Source: Rahnella sp. AA
Lineage (GTDB): Bacteria; Pseudomonadota; Gammaproteobacteria; Enterobacterales; Enterobacteriaceae
Direction of reading: 5' to 3'
NCBI RefSeq assembly: GCF_002834385.1
Contig: NZ_PITQ01000010.1
Location: forward strand, 81,551 to 145,550
DNA: 64,000 bases
A program made the position numbers and the translations under genes. The notes under the pieces were generated by a model. That model worked only from the letters and a program-made list of their open reading frames with translations. It was not told the DNA's origin and did not search any database. Positions 44,105 through 52,578 of this stretch are shown one piece after another (the stretch's first letter is position 1; each line of letters starts with the position of its first letter).

Positions 44105-46249
44105 ATGATGCTTTCACAACAAAAGAGCGCCATCGGGCTGCCTGAACCGACACAGACAATTTTGCTCAGTACCGGAACCGCAGAGCAAAAGCGTCAGGAA
44201 ATTCGTGATTATTTTATTCAGACCTGGGAACTGTACGAAAGCCTGTTTGACTGCCTGGCCGATGAACGAGCCTATTTCAATAAGGCTATTTCACTTCGTC
44301 ACCCGCTGATTTTTTATTTCGGGCATACCGCAACTTTTTATATCAATAAGCTGATGGCCGCCGGGTTAATTTCCCGGCGCATCGATTCTCAGATTGAAGC
44401 GATGCTGGCGATTGGCGTCGATGAGATGAGTTGGGACGATCTTGACGATCAGCACTATAACTGGCCATCTGTCGCAAATTTACGGATATATCGCAACAAA
44501 GTCCGTGACGATATCCTTGGTATTATCGATACCATGCCACTGAGTTTGCCGGTGGGGTGGAATAGCCCGGCGTGGGTGATTCTGATGGGTATCGAGCATG
44601 AACGTATTCATCTGGAGACCTCCAGTGTCCTGATCCGGCAGTTACCAGTGGAATGGGTCAAACCGCAACCACACTGGCCATCTTGTAATCTTGCCCGCCA
44701 TGACAGAAATACGGTGCCGGTGAATGAAATATTGGCCGTTAAAGGTGACGTTGTCACTCTCGGTAAGCGTGATGATACTTATGGTTGGGATAATGAATAT
44801 GGGTCATCAGAACATAAAATTCAGGCATTTAGTGCCAGTAAAATGCTGGTCAGTAATGCAGAATTTTATACTTTTGTGCAGGAAGGTGGCTATCGTGAAG
44901 CGCAATGGTGGGATGAAGAAGGGGCCGGCTGGCGTGATTTTGCACAGGCAGAAATGCCGACATTTTGGGTCGGTTCACCCGAAGAACCTGAACAGCTGAA
45001 GCTACGGTTGATGACGGAAGAAGTGCCTATGCCGTGGGACTGGCCAGCAGAAGTTAACCAGTTAGAAGCGGCAGCGTTTTGTCGCTGGAAAGCGGCGAAG
45101 ACCGGAGAGTCAGTACAGTTGCCGACGGAAGCGGAATGGATGATTTTACGCAATCGGGTTCCCGGTGATCAGCCTGACTGGGATATAGCGCCGGGCAACA
45201 TCAACCTTGCCGGATGGGCGTCTTCCTGCCCGGTCGATCATTTCGCGCAGGGCAATTTTTATGACATCGTGGGAAATGTATGGCAGTGGACTTCAACGCC
45301 GATCGGTGGATTTGATGGTTTCCGCGTGCATCCATTGTATGACGATTTTTCAACACCAACGTTTGATGGCAAGCATTCGATGATCAAAGGGGGGAGCTGG
45401 ATTTCGACGGGTAATGAGGCCTTGAAGTCTTCCCGCTATGCTTTTCGCCGCCACTTTTTCCAGCATGCGGGCTTTCGTTATGTGGTGTCCGGTCATCAGG
45501 AAGTCATGGCCGTGAATCCTTATGAAACTGACGGCCTTGTGGCTCAGTATCTTGATTTCCAGTACGGACCACGCCATTTTGATGTTGCAAATTATGCATC
45601 AACACTGGTTGATATTGCAGTCAACAATACGTCATTGCGAGGGCGGGCGCTGGATATCGGTTGTGCTACCGGCCGCGCCAGTTTTGAGCTCGCCCGACAT
45701 TTCGATTCGGTAGTCGGTATGGATTATTCCGCACGGTTTATTGATGTTGCTTTGGCATTGTCACGCGGTGAGGCTTGTCGGTATGTCATACCGGCAGAGG
45801 GCGAGCTGGTGGATTACTGCCAGGTCACATTATCCGACGCAAATATCAGCGCAGAGCAGACAGGGCGGGTGAGTTTTGTGCAGGGTGACGCATGCAACCT
45901 GAAACCTCAGGCAGAATTATACGATCTGGTTCTGGCTGCGAATTTGCTGGACCGCCTGCGTGAGCCTGCACGCTTTCTTAAAGATATTGCACCGATGATC
46001 CGCCCCGGCGGCTTGCTGATGCTTTCCTCGCCGTATACCTGGTTGGAAGAGTTCACATCGAAGGAAAACTGGCTGGGAGGATTACGTGAAAATGGTGAAG
46101 CTTTGACAACGCATCAGGCGCTATGCCGCCTTCTGGCAAGTGAGTTTGAAGAGATCCAAAAACCGCAAAACGTGCCATTTGTCATTCGCGAAACCGCGCG
46201 AAAATTCCAGCATACCGTGGCAGAACTGACGCTCTGGCGTAAGCGGTAA
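44105..46249 (+). CDS. ovoA: OvoA, 5-histidylcysteine sulfoxide synthase / 4-mercaptohistidine methyltransferase
   Basis: A 714-residue bifunctional ovothiol enzyme. An N-terminal DinB-like domain (about 30-180) carries His74 and the iron-binding HERIHLE motif (His165, His169, Glu171). A formylglycine-enzyme-like domain (about 210-465: MLVSNAEFYTFVQEGGY, LPTEAEW, GNVWQWTSTPIGGFDGFRVHPLY, GGSWISTGN) follows. A C-terminal SAM methyltransferase domain (about 500-714) carries ALDIGCATGRASFELA. The enzyme joins cysteine to histidine through an iron-dependent oxidation, then methylates the imidazole to give ovothiol precursors, which are antioxidants. Start chosen after AGAGGA; an out-of-frame ATG 4 bases earlier is ignored. 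A terminator follows. Confidence 0.95.
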   Translation: MMLSQQKSAIGLPEPTQTILLSTGTAEQKRQEIRDYFIQTWELYESLFDCLADERAYFNKAISLRHPLIFYFGHTATFYINKLMAAGLISRRIDSQIEAMLAIGVDEMSWDDLDDQHYNWPSVANLRIYRNKVRDDILGIIDTMPLSLPVGWNSPAWVILMGIEHERIHLETSSVLIRQLPVEWVKPQPHWPSCNLARHDRNTVPVNEILAVKGDVVTLGKRDDTYGWDNEYGSSEHKIQAFSASKMLVSNAEFYTFVQEGGYREAQWWDEEGAGWRDFAQAEMPTFWVGSPEEPEQLKLRLMTEEVPMPWDWPAEVNQLEAAAFCRWKAAKTGESVQLPTEAEWMILRNRVPGDQPDWDIAPGNINLAGWASSCPVDHFAQGNFYDIVGNVWQWTSTPIGGFDGFRVHPLYDDFSTPTFDGKHSMIKGGSWISTGNEALKSSRYAFRRHFFQHAGFRYVVSGHQEVMAVNPYETDGLVAQYLDFQYGPRHFDVANYASTLVDIAVNNTSLRGRALDIGCATGRASFELARHFDSVVGMDYSARFIDVALALSRGEACRYVIPAEGELVDYCQVTLSDANISAEQTGRVSFVQGDACNLKPQAELYDLVLAANLLDRLREPARFLKDIAPMIRPGGLLMLSSPYTWLEEFTSKENWLGGLRENGEALTTHQALCRLLASEFEEIQKPQNVPFVIRETARKFQHTVAELTLWRKR

Positions 46250-46283
46250 GCGTTGTTCAACTAAAAATAAGAAATAGCTAAAG

Positions 46284-46306
46284 AGGCCGCCTGTGCGGCC
46301 TTTTTT
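46284..46306 (+). terminator. Intrinsic terminator after ovoA
   Basis: AGGCCGC CTGT GCGGCCT with a 7-bp perfect stem followed by TTTTTT, 35 bases after the ovoA stop. Confidence 0.9.
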
Positions 46307-46516
46307 ACAATCTCTTCAGATATCCTTTTTTTTGACGATTTGCCAGCTCAGCTGAATCTGTCTATGTTCCGGATATGCCGGTGACGGGGTTAGAGGGCCA
46401 AGTTCGGTTTAGGACACTGAAACGCAGTAGCCCCGTAGTTCGGGGGGAGGCAAGAGCATTCTGGTTGAAAAGTAGCCTTGGCGTGGTTTATTTTCCGTAT
46501 TCCAAGCGGACCCCTT

Positions 46517-46542
46517 ACCGCTTTTCCGGTACGAAAAGCGGT
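46517..46542. other. Inverted repeat in the gap between ovoA and idnD-like gene
   Basis: ACCGCTTTTC and GAAAAGCGGT form a 10-bp perfect stem with loop CGGTAC, 17 bases beyond the stop of the minus-strand dehydrogenase. No T-run follows, so a weak terminator or 3' stabiliser. The rest of the gap (46307-46516) holds nothing I can support. Confidence 0.5.
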
Positions 46543-46558
46543 GGCGCTGGGGCAGGTA

Positions 46559-47605
46559 TCAGAAGGTAATCTGCACTTTCGAGGAGCGGGTTTTATCGGC
46601 GGCGGCAATCAACGCTTCTTCAATGGATTCCGGCGCATATTCTGCGCTGAGTAACGGCAGCGGATTGACGCGACCGTCTTCCAGCCAGGCGACGGCGGTG
46701 GCAAATTCGTCGATAAAGCGGAAAGAACCCACCCAGGTGATCTCTTTGACCAGCATCGGCATGACCGGATATTCCACGCTGGCCGCGCCCATACCGACCT
46801 GTACGATGGTGCCGGAAGGGCGGGTGAAAGCGACGGTAGACTGGATGGCCGCCGGGCTGCCAGAGGCTTCGAACACTACGTCGAAATAGCCGCTGTTCTC
46901 CTGATAGTGGTCCGCACTGCCTTGCTCCATCGGGTTGAATGTGGCACTGGCGCCCATTTCAACGGCCAGTTCGAGACAGCGGGCGCTGACGTCGGAAGCG
47001 ACAATTTCCGAGGCCCCTGAGCTGCGGGCGGCTGCCAGGATCAGACAACCAATCGGCCCCGCGCCAATCACCAGTACTTTTTTACCAACCAGCGTTCCGG
47101 CGACATTCACCGCGTGGATAGCCACAGCCGTGGGTTCGGCAAAGGCCATCACCTTAGGTGGCACCTTGCTGTAGGCAAAGCACTGGGCTTTCGTCGCCAC
47201 AACGTATTCAGAGAATCCACCGTTGATGTGCGGATTGAACTGCGCGCTGCCCATAAAGCGCATGGTTTTGCACAGATTCTGTTTCCCTTCGAGACAAAAT
47301 GCACAGTGATTGCACGGCTGCGAGGGATTGACCGCCACGCGCTGACCGGCGTGGAAACCTGAATCTGCCGGCGCTTTTTCTATCACGCCGACAAACTCGT
47401 GGCCGACCACCATCGGGTGTTTAAGCACAGACATCCCGGCGCGTCCGTGCTGATAATAGTGAATGTCAGAACCGCAGATGCCGCCGCAAACGACTTTCAC
47501 CAGAATATCGCTGTCACTGTATTCCAGTTCGCGCTTTTCCACGCGCACGTCTTTTTCGCCATAAGCGAAACAGGCTTTACAGGTAATTTTGTGTTGAGTG
47601 CTCAT
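46559..47605 (-). CDS. Zinc-dependent alcohol dehydrogenase, L-idonate/L-gulonate 5-dehydrogenase-like
   Basis: A 348-residue MDR dehydrogenase. Catalytic zinc site: CGGICGSD and HPMVVGHE. Structural zinc: CNHCAFCLEGKQNLC. Rossmann GAGPIGCLI. Closest in my memory to IdnD (L-idonate 5-dehydrogenase) and RspB. It would oxidise L-idonate to 5-ketogluconate, or L-gulonate to fructuronate. Coupled by a 4-base overlap to the MFS permease upstream and part of the minus-strand operon SDR-MFS-this gene. Confidence 0.85.
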   Translation of the reverse strand: MSTQHKITCKACFAYGEKDVRVEKRELEYSDSDILVKVVCGGICGSDIHYYQHGRAGMSVLKHPMVVGHEFVGVIEKAPADSGFHAGQRVAVNPSQPCNHCAFCLEGKQNLCKTMRFMGSAQFNPHINGGFSEYVVATKAQCFAYSKVPPKVMAFAEPTAVAIHAVNVAGTLVGKKVLVIGAGPIGCLILAAARSSGASEIVASDVSARCLELAVEMGASATFNPMEQGSADHYQENSGYFDVVFEASGSPAAIQSTVAFTRPSGTIVQVGMGAASVEYPVMPMLVKEITWVGSFRFIDEFATAVAWLEDGRVNPLPLLSAEYAPESIEEALIAAADKTRSSKVQITF

Positions 47606-48972
47606 TTCAATGCTCCGGTTATTTTCTGCTGATTTGAGTCAGCACGATGCTGATTGGGAATATCGGATTTCGGCGGCACGATCACTTCGATTTTGCCGAC
47701 CAGGAAGGTGTAAGCCAGTAAACCCGCCAGCGCGACGGCGGCGATGTACCACATGGCGTACTGGAAATTGTTGGTGCGTTGCAGGATCACGCCGATGGCA
47801 ATCGGGCTGACGATGCCGGAAAGGTTGCCGCAGATATTCAGGCAGCCGCCCATCGTGCCGATAAAGTTACGCGGGATCACATCGCTCCACACCACCCAGC
47901 CGAGATTGGAAAAGGCGTTGGCGAAGAACGCGACGGATAAAATGGCAATGGCGACAGTCGGCTGATCTTCAAAGAAATTCACCAGACAAATCACCATCGT
48001 CAGACACAAACCGGCCATCACCGGCAGTTTGCGGGCCAAGGTGCGCGATTTGCCTTTTTTGAGCAGCATGTCGCTCAGCGTACCGCCGCACAGGACGCCC
48101 GCCATCGCCATCAGATACGGGAATGACGCGCCGATCCCGGCTTTGGTGATCGACAGATGCAGCCCTTTTTCCAGATAGACGATGAACCAGGTCAGGAAGA
48201 AATAAAGCGTGGAAGAGCAGGCGAACTGCGCGATGAACAATCCCCAGATAGTGCGTTGTTTGAGGAAATATTTGATGTCTTTCCAGCGTACTTTCTCGCT
48301 GACGCTGGCCTGATTTGTGGAGCCGTAACCACCGCCTTCGCGGATGTAATTCAGTTCCTGCTGGTTGGTGCCGGTACTGTGCTGAGGGTCGCGGTATTTC
48401 ATCAGCCAGTAGATGCCGAACAAAATGCCTGCGCCGCCGGAAAGATAGAACGACATTTCCCAGCCGTATTCCGCCACAACGTAGGAAAGCGCCGGGGTCA
48501 GCAACGCCAGGCCGATATACTGCGCGCTGGAGTAAATCGCCGTGGCGCGTGCGCGTTCATGGTCCGGAAACCAGGTGGCAATGATTTTGGTATTCGACGG
48601 AAACGACGGCGCTTCCGCTATGCCGATCAGTGCGCGGCAGCCGAGCAGCATCAGGAACGAGGCGGTGGCAGTCGTGAACAGATGGTGCGAGGAGAAACCC
48701 ATAAGGAAAGTGAAAATGCTCCACAGAATAATGGCGCCGCCGTAGAGAATACGCGAGCCTATGCGGTCCAACACATAGCCCACGGGGATCTGACTGGCAG
48801 CATAAAACCACGTAAACATTGAGAACAGCAGACCGAGCTGCGTGGCGCTCAGATCGAATTCGGACTGGATCTTACTGCCCGCGACGGACAGATTCGCTCT
48901 GTCCATATAGTTAATGGCCGTCACAATGAACAACAGCGACAGGATAAAAAATCGCGACTTTGTTGCTTTCAT
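47602..48972 (-). CDS. MFS permease, anion:cation symporter family (sugar-acid uptake)
   Basis: A 456-residue transporter with 12 predicted membrane helices from ATG 48972 (MKATKSRFFILSLLFIVTAINYMDRANLSVAG, the ACS-family signature). The first 22 residues of the longer frame (49038) precede the family start and are rejected; AGGACACTCAA lies before the chosen ATG. Likely imports a hexonate such as idonate, gulonate or gluconate by proton symport. Ends with an overlap into the idnD-like gene. Confidence 0.88.
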   Translation of the reverse strand: MKATKSRFFILSLLFIVTAINYMDRANLSVAGSKIQSEFDLSATQLGLLFSMFTWFYAASQIPVGYVLDRIGSRILYGGAIILWSIFTFLMGFSSHHLFTTATASFLMLLGCRALIGIAEAPSFPSNTKIIATWFPDHERARATAIYSSAQYIGLALLTPALSYVVAEYGWEMSFYLSGGAGILFGIYWLMKYRDPQHSTGTNQQELNYIREGGGYGSTNQASVSEKVRWKDIKYFLKQRTIWGLFIAQFACSSTLYFFLTWFIVYLEKGLHLSITKAGIGASFPYLMAMAGVLCGGTLSDMLLKKGKSRTLARKLPVMAGLCLTMVICLVNFFEDQPTVAIAILSVAFFANAFSNLGWVVWSDVIPRNFIGTMGGCLNICGNLSGIVSPIAIGVILQRTNNFQYAMWYIAAVALAGLLAYTFLVGKIEVIVPPKSDIPNQHRADSNQQKITGALK

Positions 48973-49079
48973 TTGAGTGTCCTGGTCAGTTTTTTTTATT
49001 GGTTTGGTCATGCAGATGCAGGGTACTGCCCACGGCACAGGCTGCCGCGGGCAAAGTCTTTCAGAGTTCAGGCAGGCGC

Positions 49080-49850
49080 TTACAGCACTGCCAGCCAGCC
49101 GCCATCGACATAGATGATCTGGCCGTTGATGTAGTCGGAAGCGGACGAGGACAGGAACACGGCAGTGCCGATCAATTCCTGCGGTTTACCCCAGCGTTTC
49201 GACGGGTTGCTGGCTTTTACCCAGCTGTCGAATTCCTTGTTATCGATAAGCGCGGCATTCATGTCGGTGAGAATGTAGCCGGGGCCGATGGCGTTGGACT
49301 GAATATTGAATTCTGCCCATTCGGCGGCCATCGAGCAGGTCAGCATCTTGATACCGCCTTTGGCGGCGGTATACGGCGCAACGGTGGGGCGCGCTGCCTG
49401 GCTGGTCAGCGAGCCGATGTTAATGATTTTGCCGCCGTTGCCACGGTCGATCATGCGTTTAGCCGCCGCCCGGGAGACGATAAAGGCGCTGGTGAGGTTG
49501 GTATCGATCACGCGCTGCCATTGTTCCAGCTCCAGTTCTACCATCGGTTTGCGATACTGGATCCCGGCGTTGTTGATCAGAATATCCACCTGCAATCCCT
49601 GTGCTTCGAGGGCGGCGAAGGCACTTTCCACGGCATCTTCACGGGTGACATCAAAGGCAAAACCGTGCGCCTGATAACCCTGATTACGCAGTGACTGGAC
49701 AGATTCCTGCAACAGTTCTTCGCGGATATCATTGAGGATCACGCCAGCCCCGGCCGCCGCCAGCCCCTGTGCGTAAGCAAAACCTAAACCGCGGGCAGAA
49801 CCCGTCACTAACGCCGTTTTGCCGGTTAAATCAAATAATGCAGCAGACAT
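49080..49850 (-). CDS. Short-chain dehydrogenase, 5-ketogluconate reductase / mannonate dehydrogenase-like
   Basis: A 256-residue SDR close to IdnO (gluconate 5-dehydrogenase). Cofactor motif TGSARGLGFAYAQ, NNAG, catalytic Ser in NIGSLTSQ and YTAAKGG (Tyr, Lys). In the Idn pathway it reduces 5-ketogluconate to gluconate; in the L-gulonate route a related SDR reduces fructuronate to mannonate. The presence of a mannonate-dehydratase-like gene divergently next door leaves both open. First gene of its operon, with a candidate GntR operator at 49900-49910. Confidence 0.87.
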   Translation of the reverse strand: MSAALFDLTGKTALVTGSARGLGFAYAQGLAAAGAGVILNDIREELLQESVQSLRNQGYQAHGFAFDVTREDAVESAFAALEAQGLQVDILINNAGIQYRKPMVELELEQWQRVIDTNLTSAFIVSRAAAKRMIDRGNGGKIINIGSLTSQAARPTVAPYTAAKGGIKMLTCSMAAEWAEFNIQSNAIGPGYILTDMNAALIDNKEFDSWVKASNPSKRWGKPQELIGTAVFLSSSASDYINGQIIYVDGGWLAVL

Positions 49851-50251
49851 GATAATTCCTCATCGTTGATATTTCTCAGGGCGTCATCAGATACTCAACC
49901 TGTATGACATCATTCGTGTTTAAACTGATTCAAGGCTCTTTTTAAATCAATGCTGAGGTAAGTTATTTGCCATCTTCGTCACACAATTTTAGAATGAAAA
50001 ATCGCATTAATTTATTTAGTCTTTATAAAACAAGCAAATAATTTTGTTCCGGCAGATTGTATGATCGAGTGCACAAAATCTCTTCACCGGGCTTTGGCGG
50101 TTTGTTCAGGGGTGATATAAACAAAATAACTTGTAGGACGACAGTTGAGTTGATAGATATAACTGCGCTAAGAGTTATTCATTCGCTGTGTGGCGAGCGC
50201 CACATCAGGAAAAGACGTTATCGGGTCTGACATACATATTAAGGAGTTACT
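49851..50251. promoter_or_regulatory. Divergent promoter region with three candidate GntR operators
   Basis: The 401-bp gap holds CTGTATGACAT (49900-49910), TTGTATGATCG (50057-50067) and TTGTAGGACGA (50131-50141), variants of one 11-base motif with a TTGT...ACAA-like palindromic core. The first faces the SDR operon and the other two face the dehydratase gene. No gene is seen in the gap. Confidence 0.6.
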
Positions 50252-51505
50252 GTGAGTAATCTTAAAATCACCGCGGTGAAAACCATTCTGACGGCACCCG
50301 GAGGTATCGATCTCGCGGTGGTGAAAGTGGAAACCAACCAGCCGGGTTTATACGGATTAGGCTGCGCCACGTTTACCCAGCGTATTCATGCGGTGAAAAC
50401 CGCCATTGATGAATACATGGAACCGTTTTTAATCGGTAAGGATCCGACGCGTATTGAAGATATCTGGCAGTCAGCCTGCGTCAGTGGTTACTGGCGTAGT
50501 GGCCCCATTATGAACAACGCGCTTTCCGGCGTGGACATGGCGCTGTGGGATATCAAAGGAAAGCTGGCCGGCATGCCGGTGTATGAACTGCTGGGCGGAA
50601 AATGCCGCGACGGTATTCCGCTGTATGTACACACGGACGGCGGCGATGAGTTTGAAGTGGAAGACAATATCCGTGCGCGCATGGAGGAGGGCTATCAGTA
50701 TGTGCGCTGCCAGATGGGGATGTACGGTGGAGCAGGGACTGACGACATGAAGCTTATTGCCACCCGTCTGGCACGTGCCAAAAATATTCAGCCTAAACGC
50801 TCGCCGCGCTCCAGTACGCCGGGGATTTATTTTGACCCGGAATCTTACGTTAAAAGCGTGCCGCGTCTGTTTGATCATCTGCGTAATAAACTCGGGTTTG
50901 GCATCGAATTTATCCACGACGTTCACGAACGCGTGCAGCCGATTGCGTCCGTTCAACTGGCGAAAACGCTCGAGCAATATCAGCTGTTTTATCTCGAGGA
51001 TCCGGTTGCGCCGGAAAATATCGAATGGCTGAAAATGTTGCGTCAGCAGTCTTCCACACCGATTTCGATGGGCGAGCTGTTTACCAACGTCAATGACTGG
51101 AAGCCGCTTATTACCAATAACCTGATCGACTATATCCGCTGTCACGTCAGCACCATCGGCGGCATCACGCCGGCGAAAAAACTGGCGACGCTCAGCGAAC
51201 TGCACGGTGTGCGCACCGCGTGGCACGGGCCGGGCGATATTTCGCCGGTCGGTGTTTGTGCCAATTTGCACCTGGACATGAGCGTGACCAATTTCGGTAT
51301 TCAGGAATATACGCCGGTGAACGATGCGCTGCGTGATGTGTTCCCGGGATGTGCGGAAATCGATCAGGGTTATGCCTATCTGAGCGACCGTCCAGGGCTG
51401 GGGATAGATATCGACGAGAAAAAAGCGGCACAGTATCCGTGCGTCGGCGGTATTCCTTCCTGGACGATGGCGCGGACACCTGATGGTACGGCGTCACGTC
51501 CGTAA
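50252..51505 (+). CDS. Enolase-superfamily sugar-acid dehydratase (ManD/RspA-like)
   Basis: A 417-residue member of the mannonate dehydratase subgroup. Start is GTG 50252 with AAGGAG 6 bases upstream. Visible motifs: LGGKCRDGIPLYVHTDGG, FIHDVHERV (metal-binding Asp and nearby His), YLEDPVAPEN (Glu), SMGELF (Glu), HVSTIGGITPAKK and HGPGDISPVG (catalytic His). Converts D-mannonate (or gluconate, slowly) to 2-keto-3-deoxygluconate. Next to an MDR and an SDR dehydrogenase it completes an L-gulonate/L-idonate route as known for low-efficiency ManD enzymes. Confidence 0.85.
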   Translation: MSNLKITAVKTILTAPGGIDLAVVKVETNQPGLYGLGCATFTQRIHAVKTAIDEYMEPFLIGKDPTRIEDIWQSACVSGYWRSGPIMNNALSGVDMALWDIKGKLAGMPVYELLGGKCRDGIPLYVHTDGGDEFEVEDNIRARMEEGYQYVRCQMGMYGGAGTDDMKLIATRLARAKNIQPKRSPRSSTPGIYFDPESYVKSVPRLFDHLRNKLGFGIEFIHDVHERVQPIASVQLAKTLEQYQLFYLEDPVAPENIEWLKMLRQQSSTPISMGELFTNVNDWKPLITNNLIDYIRCHVSTIGGITPAKKLATLSELHGVRTAWHGPGDISPVGVCANLHLDMSVTNFGIQEYTPVNDALRDVFPGCAEIDQGYAYLSDRPGLGIDIDEKKAAQYPCVGGIPSWTMARTPDGTASRP

Positions 51506-51557
51506 AGTCCGGAAAGGTTCAGCGCCAGAGTGCAAATTCTGGCGCTGAGTATGGCGC

Positions 51558-52289
51558 TTATTTGGCGTCCGGCAGGGACTGTTTGAGCTTTTCGATGGCC
51601 GTCACGTTGTCGGACATCGCGTCATTGAGTACGGCAACCGCTGTTGAAGAGTCGCGGTTTTTGATCGCCATAAACACTTTGATGTGCGCTTCGACGCTTT
51701 CCAGCGTAATCCCCAGCGCACGGTTCAGCTCTTCCAGATAGTAGTAATAGATGTCTTTAATCGAATTCATCACGTTGTAGAACACTTTGTTCTGCGAGGC
51801 TTTGGCGATCGCCAGATGAAAGTCGAAGTCGGCCTGTGAGTACTTTTTGTAGTCATCTTTATTGACCAGCATACGGTTCAGCGCCTGTTCCAGCGCGGTG
51901 ATGTCTTCCGCCGTGGCGTTGATGACCGCCAGCTCCATGCACTTAAATTCCACCGTCTGACGGAATACCATCATGTCGTGAAACTCTTCGCGGCTCAGGT
52001 GCATGATCGGCTGCTGTTCATTGAGCAGAGTTTGCTGACTGAGGTTCTGGCTGACAAAACTGCCTTTGCCCTGTTGCGTCACCACAATGCCGAGATCCCG
52101 CAACCGCTGCACCGCACTGCGGATGCTGACGCGGCTGACGTTAAACGATGCGGTCAGTTCCGCCTCCGAGGGGAGTTTGCTACCCGGCGGCCAGCTGCCA
52201 TCAAGCAGTTTTTCCTTGATCTGATCGTAAACCGCATTCACCACATTGTGTTTTTGGATCGATTGAATACTCATCTTGTCCGTCGCCAT
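51558..52289 (-). CDS. GntR-family regulator, FadR subfamily
   Basis: A 243-residue repressor. N-terminal winged helix (about 15-85: YDQIKEKLLDGSWPPGSKLPSEAELTASFNVSRVSIRSAVQRLRDLGIVVTQQGKGSFV) and an all-helical FCD ligand domain (about 100-235, with Asp/His metal ligands such as DFDFHLAIAKAS). It lies between the dehydratase and a second permease. The motif TTGTCCTACAA sits right upstream of its start, suggesting autoregulation. The effector is probably a hexonate. Confidence 0.9.
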   Translation of the reverse strand: MATDKMSIQSIQKHNVVNAVYDQIKEKLLDGSWPPGSKLPSEAELTASFNVSRVSIRSAVQRLRDLGIVVTQQGKGSFVSQNLSQQTLLNEQQPIMHLSREEFHDMMVFRQTVEFKCMELAVINATAEDITALEQALNRMLVNKDDYKKYSQADFDFHLAIAKASQNKVFYNVMNSIKDIYYYYLEELNRALGITLESVEAHIKVFMAIKNRDSSTAVAVLNDAMSDNVTAIEKLKQSLPDAK

Positions 52290-52578
52290 AAGTTGTCCTA
52301 CAACGGCCAGAGATATAGCACGTCAGGCGGCGGGTGTGAAGTTATCCCGCCGGTTTTTGCGGGCTTATGAGCCACTGCCTGCTAAAAAAAGAATTTTGTG
52401 ACGCAGATTTTACTTCGCCAGTCTGATGATTGCCCGGCGCATTTCAGTGGTGCATCTTTAAACATGAATGATGTCATACAAGTTGGTGTATGACAGGATG
52501 ATACGATCCACATTGGCGCTAAAAAACGACGCCAGAAGGCATTCTGGCAGGTAATACTAAAACTCAGAGAACCGACAT
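52290..52578. promoter_or_regulatory. Divergent promoter region with three candidate GntR operators
   Basis: TTGTCCTACAA at 52293-52303 (regulator side). ATGTCATACAA at 52471-52481 and GTGTATGACAG at 52486-52496 face the permease. The last two together form a larger inverted repeat TGTCATACA-AGTTGG-TGTATGACA. All are the same 11-base motif as at 49851-50251. Confidence 0.62.

Noticed and set aside
46375-46569. 64-codon plus-strand frame between ovoA and the dehydrogenase
   Set aside because: No ribosome-binding site, unusual composition and overlap with the end of a real gene.
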